From NCBI RefSeq assembly GCF_031877795.1, contig NC_133932.1, forward strand, positions 40,562,180 to 40,626,179: 64,000 bases of DNA. The letters run 5' to 3'. The position numbers and the translations under genes are program-made. Numbering within the stretch: the stretch's first letter is position 1; each line of letters starts with the position of its first letter. This stretch comes from Strix aluco. Lineage: Eukaryota; Chordata; Aves; Strigiformes; Strigidae. Positions 1 to 11,755 of this stretch are shown in pieces. Under the pieces are notes generated by a model. It did not search any database, had not been told where the DNA came from, and saw only the letters and a list, made by a program, of their open reading frames with translations.

Positions 1-67
1 CAGTGTTGAAAGCATAAGTTGCTCCATATATCTCTGCTTTCCTCCCAGCATAAGTGAATAGACTCGT

Positions 68-283
68 TCAATCAGAAGGGACCTGGAGTGGTCATCTAGT
101 CCAACTGCCTGACTACTTTGGGGCTGATCAAAAGTCAGAGCATGTTATTAAGGGCATTGTCCAGATGGCTCTTAAACACTAACTGGTTTGGGTCATCGGC
201 CACCTCTCTAGGAAGCCTGTTCCAGTGTTTGAGCACCCTCCCAGTAAGGAAATGTTTCCTTGTGTCAAGTCTGAACCTCCCCT
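68..283 (-). mobile_element. CR1 LINE 3' fragment (copy 1)
   Basis: The plus strand reads like the reverse complement of a CR1 3' region: a stretch beginning GGACCTGGAGTGGTCATCTA and later segments on transmitted-gap wording such as AGGAAGCCTGTTCCAGTGTT and AAGTCTGAACCTCCCCT. These are recognised from memory of the avian CR1 consensus. The copy is on the minus strand and is cut off at 283, where a second CR1 3' end begins. It is diverged and noncoding. Confidence 0.85.
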
Positions 284-510
284 AGAATTGTAGAATATCT
301 CAAGTTGGAAGAGACTAATAAGGATCATTGAGTCCACCTCCCTGCTCCTTGCAGGACTGTTCCCTGGCACAGCTTTGAACCATTCTCATGCATCCTGTCA
401 CAGGATCCCAGGGAAAAGAGCTCAGCCCCTCTAACTCCAACTTCCCACCATTAGGAAGCTGTAGGGGCAACAAGCTCACCCCTCAGTCTCCTTTTCTCCA
501 AACTAGACAA
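284..510 (-). mobile_element. CR1 LINE 3' fragment (copy 2)
   Basis: A second CR1 3' terminus starts here (AGAATATCTCAAGTTGGAAG, then ATCATTGAGTCCACCTCCCT) and runs through a typical CR1 internal piece ending CTCCTTTTCTCCAAACTAGA. It has the same minus orientation as copy 1 and directly abuts it. This suggests either insertion into copy 1 or a head-to-tail arrangement. Nothing is coding. Confidence 0.8.
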
Positions 511-3500
511 AATGACATGAGCTGACCTGCCTGGTTAGCTGAGCAGGTCAGGGGCTGAGTAAGCTAGGCAAGGATGCCTGCCCTTGCTGCAACAAGGGGA
601 GCCTGGCTGGTGCTTGGCAGATCCTCATAGTGAGCAAACTGTAATCACAGGCTTGACCCACACCTCAGTTGTATATTGACCTTCCCAGCTTTCCTGGTGT
701 TGTCCCAGCTTTCCAGTTTTCTGAGCAATTCAGTGAAAAAAGCATTTTATTGCATTTCATCTCTGTGCTGGACTCTGAAAGGATGCAAGTTTCTGATATT
801 TATCTCTTTCTCAGCCACTTCTTTTCTTTCCTCCATTACAGCCACTGTTATACTGCCCTACCCTGTGCTGACCAGAACAGGGCTCACAAGCCTGCTTGGG
901 GTGGAAAGCTGAACTTATTGGTGATGGGGAGTCTGGTCTTGTGCATGGGGCTGGCTCAGTAATGGTAGGGAGAGAGCTCTGCTCTGCCTAGAAATGCATG
1001 GGGAGCACACCCACCTTCTGACAGGTATTTCACATTCCAAACAGCTTATTTGCAACTATAGTAAAATATTTTGAGATGTAACTATTTCTCTCTGACCCTG
1101 CAAACTGTATAAGTCAAGTACTGAGTGCCCACCCTTTGCTCTCTGTCAGTGGTACATATTTTGGAGGTTCAGCATAGTCACAGTGATGCTGTCTGCAATC
1201 CCTCAGAGATGCAACTGGTCAGACTATTGCTAACTATAGGAGTGGTTCTTTCATTTAGGCATGGCAGGGAAACCATGAAATCCAAGATCAAAAAACCCTA
1301 CAGCTTGATTTATGCAACACTAAGTATGCTGTGTGGTATCTCGTGCGAGTTTTGCCAAGCCTAACACGTATGTTTCTAAACACAAGCAATGAAATTGTTG
1401 CACCCAAGAACACAACCCTCCATGAGTGATGCTTCCTCTAGACCTGACTTTTGGGTTGCTACAGTGCATGTATTTGGTTTGCCACTCTCGAGGATGAAAG
1501 AAGAGCTGTCTGGGGCATTCCTATGGTTCATGTTTTACGCTGCTTTCCAGGAAGACTGTCAGCTGTTATTTCTTCTGAATCTGTTTTGTGCCCTGCCCAA
1601 TGATCTAAGTCTGCATGCCAATCTTAAGACCTGTCTGCCATCTGTGTCTTACACAACTGCCGACAGCCACAGCGGCTTGAGTGTCCTCGAGCCCTGCTTC
1701 CCTTTTGCAAGGCAGGCGTAAATGAATCATAATGCTTTTCTTAAGGATGTAAACCTTTTTTCCTTTGATTTCTGTGATAGCTTGGTTCCCACCCTCTCTA
1801 AAGGAGAGATGTCTTACAGGGTTGACTGAACTATTAGCGTGTGTTAAGACGAAACGTCCTGGTTTAGCTCCTTACCCAATACGACTCCTGCTCTCGCAGC
1901 AGCTGTGGTGGCCACAGTGGGACTGCTTCCCCCCTCTGCAGGGTGCTCCAATCCTGAGGGCAAAGGAATTCCTGTTTCCAGTCTTGATGAAATTAGAGCT
2001 TTTCTGAATGTGGTACTGCGGCTTCAGCCACTCTTGCTGTTTTTTTGCAGAGGGGTTTTTGTTTCTGGAAGGTTATACTCTGTAAATACTAGCAGCAATT
2101 AAAGTGTCCATTTTGCAGATGTGATCTGCAGTCCTTTACCACTGACCTATCAGAAATTGGTCTAATAGTGGGAAAACTGTTTAGTTTGGCAACAGCTGCT
2201 ATGCTGTGACTGTCCAAAGGCCCTTATAGCCCAATACTCTCTGTGACTGTAACCCACACAGAGAGCAGGGTGAGCAGGGACTCTGTGAACAGGGAGGCAT
2301 GTAGCAGTTAACTCTCCAGATCTCTCCCTGGCCTTCACCTAGAAACAAAGTATTGATTTTTGGCTAAGTTTGATGAGAGGAAGCATGCTTTTTCCCAGTG
2401 TGAAAGTTCAGGCATGCTCTAAAAACTGCCTGTGTAATTAAGTTGCTGGTGTTCTGCCAACCTGTAAGGCGCAGCATCTCAAGAGGGCAGAACAAATATG
2501 TGTTGTCTTGGCAGTAAACAGTGACACTAGGTATGACATGTTGGGGGGGGGAGGGGAGCGGGGAGATTAGGGTACCAATCTTCCTCTCTGGAAAGTAAAT
2601 AGTCTGAACAAAAGCAGTGACGTTGGGATTGCGTTAGCATTCAGTCTGTGGCAGTCCTGCCACTCAGACAGGGATGGGTGTTCATTGTGAGAGCCACATG
2701 CTTTCTCACTCATCTCCTTGCAAAATCTGACCTGCATTTGGCATGCTGCTCCATTGCACTTTATCTATTTAAATAGACTTTGATATGCTGCACCATTGTG
2801 CTCACCTCTGTGCAATTACACTGCTTACACAGAGTTCCCAGTTGGCAGACATATGTTGTACAATTATTTATCTCCAGGTAGAGTGCTTTGTCCCATCCCA
2901 GCATCCAGGTATGAAATGGTTAAGATTATAGCATATTTTGTAAAACGTGTAGTGAGTGTGTATAAAAGCACTGGGCTGTAAAATCAGACCTTCACCTTTT
3001 AAAGCAAACTTCTTACCTTTCTTCTGCCTAGGTGCATAAGTTCAGTGGTTTCCTCATAACTGTCTGGAGCAGCATTTCCTAGAGACTAAAACAAAACTCC
3101 TTTCAACCCCACCCCAAAGACTTCTGAAAAGTATGCAGGCAGGAGCACACCTCTGTGCCTGGGATCCCACACAGCTGTGGGGTGATCAAGCCTCAGCACC
3201 TGTGACCTGGGGACATTAAAACCAGTTTTAATGCAGGAACTGGTTCTTACCAGCAGACATATTTGATATGTGGAATAGCTGCTACTTCTTCCCAAGACTT
3301 GAAGGCCTACTGATGCAGTAAATGCAGTTACAGAAATTGGTGGATTTCTTTTGCCAAGTTTTCTGTTTCTGAGGAAATGTTTGTTTGATTTTGTTTGTTT
3401 GTTTAGAAATAATTTTCCATCCAGATATGTTGTGATGCAATAGGAATTGCTCAAATGTGAAGCCTGTTAGCAGCTGCTGCATTGCCAAAAACACTAACAA

Positions 3501-3602
3501 AAGGCACTGGCTCACTGTGTGCATGCCTGGTTTTGTGGTTGATAATTCTGGCTAACCAGTGTATACTCTGTTAATAACAGCTCTTCTTAAGGCTACTTTA
3601 TT
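511..3602. other. noncoding stretch, no gene seen
   Basis: Only short open frames with no recognisable protein. A G-rich tract lies at 2543-2562. I see no exon with supporting splice sites and no repeat I can name. Confidence 0.5.
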
Positions 3603-3650
3603 AAAAAAAAAAAAAAAAAAAAAAACCAAACCAAAAAAACCAAAACAAAG
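3603..3650. repeat. poly(A) tract of 23 A followed by A/C-rich sequence
   Basis: An uninterrupted run of 23 A at 3603-3625 continues into a CCAAACC-type A/C-rich low-complexity segment. It could be a retroposon tail, but no retroposon body was recognised on its 5' side. Confidence 0.8.
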
Positions 3651-3914
3651 CAACTAAAAATTAACATTTCCCCCACAGAGCTTCATCTCCAGAGGACTGA
3701 TGAAGTGTCACTGGGCTGGAGAAGATTAAAATACTTTTTTTTTTTCCTTTCTTCTTTCTACTCTCAGCTGGATAAAACTGTTCCATGAGAAATATCTTGA
3801 CAGGCAGCTGTCTGCCTCATGGTAGGCATGAAAAATTCAACTTTAAATAAATAAATAAAATAATCTGAAGTTAAACAGAGCACATGTGTAAAGTTTGGTG
3901 GGTTTTTTTATTAT

Positions 3915-4182
3915 TTACTCTTCTGCTTCTTCCTGCTCAACGGCACTTACTCCCCAGAGCTGAGCTGTGCCCTGGCGTGCCAGGACTCCTGATGGGGTGA
4001 CCTCCTGCTGAGCAGAGACCTGGCATGGCAGCTTACCCTGGCTGGTGCTCCCTGGAGACTCGCCTGTCTCCACAGCCACTTCCTCTGCTTCTCCAGTCCT
4101 TCGTTTTTTGGGCACACTTCTTACGTGAGCTGGTGCCAGGAGTCCAGGAGACCTTCCTGGGGTGCTGAATCCCTGCCTTTCC
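3915..4182 (-). CDS. possible orphan terminal exon, product unknown
   Basis: On the minus strand an acceptor (TTTCTGTACAG) at 4193-4183 is followed by 267 bases open in one frame to a TAA at 3917-3915. The encoded 88-residue tail has a basic cluster (VPKKRR) followed by an acidic, Glu/Ser/Gln-rich stretch ending EQEEAEE. An AATAAA-like element lies right after the stop. GC content is higher than in the flanks. I do not recognise the protein, and no upstream partner exon was found. If spliced from ICOSLG exon 6, the phase would instead force another frame that stops after 20 residues. It may equally be a chance open frame. Confidence 0.25.
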
Positions 4183-7100
4183 CTGTACAGAAACAGTCAA
4201 TAAATTGCCCTGGAAAAGATGGTCATTACCTGGCCAGCCCTGTTGCCTGGTTCAGTAGATCAGGAACCAACACAGGGCTGGATTTTTCCCATTATTCTGA
4301 TAAGATAATTCAGTAATCTTTCCCAAATAATAGAGTAACTTTCTGTACTGCAGATAGTGCCAGATAAATATGGAAATGTGAGCCTACGTATGGAAAACCG
4401 AAGGAAGGGCTTTAAAACACTGGGTTTATGATAGGACTTCTGGTACTTTGCTGACACAGAGTTTAATGTCACTGGCAGTTTATCAAACTGATCTGAGCTG
4501 GGTAATAAGATTTCCAATAAGGTGATAAAGACACTTTGTGTTTGCCTTGCGTTATAAAAGCAGCTACAGTGCTTCAGCAATAGTTCAGACATTTTACACC
4601 TTTATCCCTTGACCTCTTTTTAGTTACTGTGACTGCAATAGTGATGTATTTCAGAAGCTAGGTAAAATTATAATGGTAAGTCTGACTGATAGAGAGATGA
4701 ATCAACATGAATAGAATTACCTCTAGTCCAGCATGATACTGTGGAAAATAAGTTTTTGCAAGCAAACCTGATTTTGTTTCAAAACTATGAACTCAGCCTC
4801 CTAAGAAGAATGACATTTGACAGCACAGATCTCCTGGCAGAAGAAATAAAGAAGGAATTGTTAGCACTCACCCTCTGTCCACATTATGGCTGCATTAGTG
4901 TTGCTTGTTACTGACACATTCATAAAAGTTTTCTGGTCTCAACTGAAAGACATTTTGTCATCTTCTTCTTTCCAATTTCTTTAAGGACAGACATTTTTGT
5001 GCAACAGATATGAAAGTGTAGTCTGGCAGTTTATGTGCAATCTTATTCAAAAATAGCAAACTGCTTTTATGGACTTATGACGTCTACTGGGGTAAATGCT
5101 GCAAAGAAGTAGACTTTCCAGTCCAGCAAGTGAAAGGAGAAAAGAAGGTCTCTGCATGCTGGAAATGTGAGTTCAAGCACCAAGTCAGCTACAGCCTTGT
5201 GTGATACACTGCTTATGCTTATAGGTGTCCAAGTTTTTCAATTATAAAATAGCCCTAACCAGCACTTACTGGAATCACAGGAAAACAAATTAGTGTTTTA
5301 ATACTAAATTGTTAGGACCTATTTTGGGCAAGTTGGAAGGTCAGCCTAAATCTCTCTTGATTATAAGAGCATCAGTCTCTACACAGCAATTTTCTGTGGA
5401 GACTAAAATGGGAGACATGCTCTTTCCTAACAAAGTACTTGAGTTTGTGATTAATGGTAAGGTCATGAGTAGTTCCCAAGGACTTGTGTTCTGCAGCATG
5501 GGGCGCTGGTTCAAAAATACTACTTACGCTTATTAGCGGTGCTGGTAACTTATGAAGTGTTGGAAGCATTTTTCTTGTGTTGGAAGGTAATTGTACAAAT
5601 CAGCATGTTGTCACGTAAGTGTGTCTTGAAAGATGGAGACAGAGGCTACTGGTCTGTGGCCTGTAATTCCCTGGGCTGCCAGATGCAGAGGAGATCACCT
5701 CAAGGAACGTGTGGGGTGCCTTTCATAATCCTCAAATGGGGACCAGTTTGCAATGATTTCATCCTGTATCATCCAATGAATGTGGTGAAGATCCTAACGC
5801 CACATCACACATTGAGAGGAAAAGTTCCAAGAGCTTAGTTAACTGCTGTGGGGGGTCCTCTCCCTGTGGAGTTGGACTGTACTCAATTATTCTTTAGAGC
5901 AGTTTCTCTTGTCCTGGAAAAGAGAGAGGTTAGAGAGATTACCCTCATGGGGTAATGTGAAATTCTGTGTGTATTTGCTACAAATATGAAAAGGATTCAC
6001 TTTCTAATTTGGAAAAGCAACTAATAAAGTTTAATTGACACAGCGCAAGGGGCTATTGAAAAAAGTGTTTGGAGTCAGGGTTGTTGAAGTGGAAAAAGGG
6101 AATGCATTTTTGAGCAAAAGAGATATTTTGGCTCTCACAGGTGAAAAGATTTAAATAATGAATTTGACTACAGGATGGATGGACTCAGACTACTAAGTAT
6201 CATCACATGTTCTCTCTCAGGGCTTTCCATCTGTGGTTTACCAGCCATGCCACAATGAAAGCCTTTCGCTTTTCTGTGAAAGTAAGTCCCTTTCTTAGAG
6301 TATTCCCACAAAGTTGCCTCAGGCGGTGCTTTCCTGTGCCTGTGTTTAAGTTGCTTCGGATGTAGCTTATGTGAGCTGCTATCTAACAAAGGGAAACAGA
6401 GGGATGCTGGTGCCCAAGTGCAGCACTAACCTGGGACAGTGCAATGAGCTGGTTTCAGTTCTGGAAATGGGAGGGTGTGTTGCACCTTTGCTCTGTATCT
6501 TTGCATTGTTAAGTTGGGTGAGAAAAGGATGTATCAGCCTAGGCTTAGTGCTGCCTTCAGGCTACCGCATGGTTTTCATTGCGTTTGTGCAAGGTATTTT
6601 GGTGGGAAAGCCAAAATAGAGCAAAGATTGTCAAGTCTGTGTGTTGCATTGGTGTCTCCTCATCTGAGGGCTTTGGAAAGGAGTGCTTGTATGTCCTAAG
6701 GATTGTGGCTGAAAGTAAAACTGCCGCTTTGGTTGGGGGCAATGGTTTGGAGTGACTTGGCTTTGTGTGCTGATAGATTTAGTCAAACATCCAGAAGAAT
6801 GAATGGATTTTATTTAAAATACAAACATGGTATGTGATGACAAGAACTCTGTTACTACAAAATTCTTAAGTCCTTTGAATGGTAACAAACTGCCATTTAG
6901 GATTTACTTGCCTCTAAAAATAGCTGGAAACTTAAACCAATTGAAAGTATGGGTTTTGCAAGAGCAGACTATTGCATTTAGATGTATTCACTATGTACTG
7001 TGAAGTAGCCCAGAAGTAAGAAAATCCAACCAGTCTAAATTAGCTTAATAACATACTGCGAAGTGACTGCTAGGTCACTTCTTGCATCTCTAAACTGTTA

Positions 7101-10100
7101 CAGCTTCTTGCAGTGGCAGAACATGAACATGGAAAACTGTTTTTAGAAAAGGCTTCTGTCAGTTACAGCAGCACTAGAGAGGCTGTGCAAAACAACTTCA
7201 TGTGATATATAGCAAGGAAATGTCTGCAGGACTTCTTACTGAACCACTAGGAAATGGTTACCCTTCACATCCGCACAGATGTTGTTCACACTTTTACAGT
7301 GTCTGCAAGCTTGCATGCTTTCTTCAAGCAAATTCCCTTTAGGGTTCACTGAAGACTAGATATGGACTCAGACAATATCTAACACGTGTATACGAGAGAA
7401 GACAAGAAAAGGCTGACATTTAAAGTAACTTATGGTACCTCAGTAATCTTATTTGAAAATGCCCTGCTTGATAGGGTATGTTACAGTTGTAGATTGGAAG
7501 GCAACAGATGACAAAAGTGAAATTAATAAATAAAACAGAGTATTTTTCACAGACATTGAAGATTAGCAAATATGCGATATACTTTTTTTGATGTTACTAG
7601 ATAAAATGTCTTTAAAAAAACCACAGCTGTACACAGTTACAACCTAAACAGGAGATGGGAGCTTAATTATTTAATTGTAGCTTGGCTTTTTTTTTTTTTA
7701 AACCAATTTCTCTATCCTGTTCAAATTGGTAAGCTCTCACTTGATGAAATTTAGGCTAAACTGCCCCTTCTCTTAAATGCCATGAAGGCTGAGCCTGTGC
7801 AGCCCTCCCACAAGATACTGGCACAGTGGTGGTACACAGCTACACAACTCGGAGCCTCCTTGGGGGGTAGTGCTTCAACAAAAGCTAACTGTACTGTTTC
7901 CAAATGGTTCTGGATTCCTCATGATGGGACAACAGGACAACAAAATTTATTTTCACTTGGCTGGGATTTGAAAGCTGATGTTGATATAAAAAAATCAATG
8001 TCCTATCTCACAGTTGACACTGGATTGCCTCCCCTACACAGAGCTAGGACAAACAAGTCTGTGACTTATTCACAAAAATGGTAGAATTTTAGTCTAGCAA
8101 CTGGTGCAGGAGAAGGCAAGTGTTTCCAGGGCTCAGTTTAAAATCATCATCTCCATCCCACTGTGACAAGATGGGGAAACTGCCCTGCTTAGGCAAGAGA
8201 GCTAGTATAGATTCCTCCTCCTTCAAAACCTCATACCATCAGCAAAGTTTACTGCTTTGCTATTTTCAACCAGTTTCTCCTGGCTGACTTGGGGTTGAAA
8301 CAGCAAGACACGTGCACTGGCACAAGGAAACTGCAGTTCTTGGCTTTCTGGACATTCATGGACAACACAGTGGTATAGTCTGCACTCTTTTTTCTTTTTT
8401 TTTTTTCCTCTCCTCTTTTGGGTGGAGGGAGGGGACACAAGGAGAGGTTCAGTTTAAAAATTTCAGTTTAAAATCCTCCCTGGAAGCCACAGGGGAGTGC
8501 TTAAATAAAGATCAGCTACCAGCTTAATCAAGCAGAGCTTGACCACAGTTTTTGTTCCATCCTGAAAAGGGTAAGTCCAGGTAACCCTACATTAACGTAG
8601 CAGAGAGCACTATTTTTAATTAGATTTCCACAGCCTGTTCTTTCACACAGTACGCACCGGCTTCTGTCAAAAGTGGAAGTCCCCTTTTCGGTGGAATATT
8701 AGGTAAAAAACCAAAACATTGATATCAAATGCATTTAAAGAACACACGTTCCCTTATGTTAACACATTCAGTGCTTAACCCTGTCAGAGCAACTCCCATT
8801 TTTGGAGGACTGGGTCAAAGTGTTCTACCTAGTTCTGTACACAATAACATGCTGCTGGTGAAACCAGACATTGCAAGGATGTACTGTAGAGAGAAAGGTG
8901 GAAAGGGTCACAAATCTCACTTTGCAGAGCGTCCTTCAGTTTTCTTTTTTTTAGCTGCCTTTCTTCACATTCAGTAGTCACTGTCAGGGTAAGGAGACAC
9001 AGCAAGAACTTTCCACACTCCTGAAATGCAGTTGCTTCTGCTACTAAGTCCTCAAAGGTGATGATGAGAGACCAGGCACTCACCAGCTTTCAGTGGTCTG
9101 GCACAGAGTAGTAGCTAAGTCCCAGACTGCCTTCCCCAGTGCAGGAGCTCAAAACATTGACAGACTATCACAGAGGACTGTCCAAAGTGGTTAGCTGGTG
9201 TGATGACACGAGCGTTGTGTGGACGCAGCCAGCAGTCGGAACAGAAATCCAGTGGATTTTGCTGTCTCTTGTGTTGGAGAAGCTTTTTTTTGCCATCTCT
9301 CTTGGCACACTCTGCAGAAATCTGTCACTTGTATTACAAACAATGCTGCCACTGAGATAGGGGGTGATGCTTCTCCTGACGCATCTTCAGCTGCCCAAAT
9401 TGTTGGCAGACTTCCCCTTTAGACAGGTGCTGTAAAAACAAAACAACTTTTTTAGAAAAGAATCGAAAAAAATCCCCCAGAAATAATCATGTCCTAGAGT
9501 TGTTTTTCCTACGTAACCAGTGGAACAAGCTGAAAAACTATTGAAAAGATGTATTTATGCTGCTGAGAGAGAATCAGCTGGGGTGCAGCCCTGCCTCTGC
9601 CTGGATACCTGAGACACTGGGGGCCCTCTGCCCTTATGCCACAGACTGAAAGTGCCTCTCTCTGTGCAAATGCAAGAAGTGCTCTCCTGCTAACATTCCC
9701 CTCCCTTCTGAAGGGATGTCAGTATCACCTTTAGTTAATTTTAAGCTACTTCAGAGAACAAGATGCGCAAAGTCTATCTATGGTCAAGGGAAACCAGCTT
9801 CCTGAGGCTTCTCTGCAGGCAGTGAAGGGGTCCCCCCAGAGAGCAACTCAGAATTGCTTCAGCTCTGAATTGCTCCTCACTTGGAGCATCCTGCCCCACC
9901 AACTGTAATGGGTGTCTGGAGAGACCAACCCCACCTAGGATGAAGTTGTTATTCTTTGCAATTTGCCTTCCCTGCAGTCTCCAAAACTTTTTTCGTTGTA
10001 ACAGCAAAGCTAGTCCGAGTAGGCTCTTTTTGGTTTGCAGTATTCAGGTTTCCCACCCCCTATGAAACAATCTGACCTTCTTCATAAAGTGAAACTGCTA

Positions 10101-11500
10101 AAAGCAGAAACATACTTACATCGGTATTGATAAGCAAAATGCTGTGGCAGGGTGTCCCCGTGGGTGCACCTCTGCAGTGCCTTACTCCCTGTCTACCATA
10201 TGCACCTTGCTTGAAAATATCAAATGACTGAATTAGGCTAAAGCCCATCTTTTGCCCCAAGGTAGTACCAGCTATTTCTAAATCATTTCTGACCAATACT
10301 GGTTTCCTCTTCCATTAACAAAAAACCAGAACAGCCACAAACCTGGACTGATGGAGATTTGGCAGCCTGCACAAACTCTCTGCCTCAGTGCTCAACTACC
10401 ATTACCCTTAGAAAGGCATTTTTTCCTTAAATCTCCTTTGTTCAAGCCTGTTGTGCCTTAAGTGCTGTGTCTGCTGGGTTAGGAAAATAAACAACTTATC
10501 CCATCCTCTTTAAGGTCCCTCTGAAGAGGGTTGTTATTGTGTCCTTAATTAGCCTTGCCTTCTCCAGCCTAAACAAACATAACCAATCTGTCATCAGAGA
10601 TCACATTCCCTAGATCATTCTCATTTCTCTGGTATTGGTCCAAGTTGCCCTCAAATGGGGATGCTCTAAAGATACTGCCTTCTGTGCCTTACATGGCTCT
10701 GTTGGCAGAAAACAGCCTTCAGAGGTGGGACAATTTCTGATAGCAGTGACCCACCCAAGCTGCTGTCCCACCTTGTCTTCCACAAATGGTGTAGAGGCAT
10801 GCCAAGGAAAAGATGGTGTCTGGAAAGCAAGTGTCTTTGTTTTGTTGTTAATGAACAAATTGTGCTAGAGCAGCCTTCAATATAAGATAAATATTTACTC
10901 CTATTTAAGTTACAGAGGTTTTTAAACTTATGACCTAAGTACAAGGATCTAATCAAATAGGGTTTGGTATAAGTAAGTCCAGAGAAGAAAAAGTTGACCT
11001 TAAATGAACTGCTTGTGTTATGTTAATGCAGCTCACAGGAATGGAAGGAGAAAATGTCTCTATCTTAAGGAGAAAATCCATCCTCCCTTCTGCATTATAC
11101 TCTACAGGAAGTAGTGTAATGCCTTTTGACGTTTATCAAACACAAATGTTGTGGATCAGGCTGGGGTTGCACAATGGGTCTGGAAAATAACTGACCATTA
11201 ACCCAGTTTGCAAGACCAAGAAAGAAGTTCCAGAAAAAGTTCTTTAATTTAAGAATTATTTTGCTTCTGCTTCATATTATGAATTGGGTACATTCACAGC
11301 ATCTGCTACAATAAACTATGCTTTAACTATTACAGTTTTGGTGAAACCACAGTATTTTCTGCCTATTCTGCAGAGACACCCAGGCAACAGTCATTTTGCT
11401 TCAGTAGAAACTACCAAATGAGGTATAAAATAGGCAGATATTTCACCCTCTCTGTAGTCTTGCAAGTCCCTTGTGCTGAGTGTGTTTTTCCAAATGTGTC
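4183..11500. other. noncoding stretch downstream of ICOSLG
   Basis: AT-rich sequence with short chance open frames only. A pyrimidine-rich tract lies at 8385-8419. No exon belonging to the neighbours that ICOSLG has in mammals was recognised on either strand. Confidence 0.45.
8385..8419. repeat. pyrimidine-rich low-complexity tract
   Basis: A T/C-only run, mostly T, ending CCTCTCCTCTTTT. It is simple sequence. Confidence 0.8.
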
Positions 11501-11520
11501 TTGGATTTGTTTGCCCTGTT

Positions 11521-11526
11521 TTTATT
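11521..11526 (-). terminator. candidate ICOSLG polyadenylation signal
   Basis: TTTATT on the plus strand reads AATAAA on the minus strand, about 216 bases downstream of the proposed stop codon at 11744-11742. The sequence after it is not obviously GT-rich, so this is a candidate only. Alternative, longer 3' UTRs cannot be excluded. Confidence 0.3.
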
Positions 11527-11741
11527 TTTCCCCATTGTAAGTGAATCTGTAAACTAGCTGGCCTGCAATATTGCATTCTTGCTTACAAAAAATGTGAACA
11601 TGTTGAAGTGCATGAATATGCGTGAACTGCATATTTTTTTCTAGGAAAGGAGAGGTTTTTTTAAAAATTGGGTGTATATAGGTTCAGGTTCACAGACATG
11701 AATGAAGCAAATGATGTTCCTGTATCCCAGCTAAAGATCTT

Positions 11742-11755
11742 CTAGGATGTAGTGC
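11742..11755 (-). CDS. ICOSLG: ICOSLG exon 7, candidate terminal coding exon
   Basis: A strong acceptor (CTCCCTTCCTTTTTAG) on the minus strand is followed by bases that, joined to the single T left by exon 6, encode Cys-Thr-Thr-Ser and then TAG at 11744-11742. A tail of four residues after exon 6 resembles the three residues (GHV) that follow the equivalent junction in human ICOSLG. The sequence itself is not conserved, so the choice rests on splice-site quality and distance (a 450-base intron). Other acceptors further downstream are possible. Confidence 0.4.
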
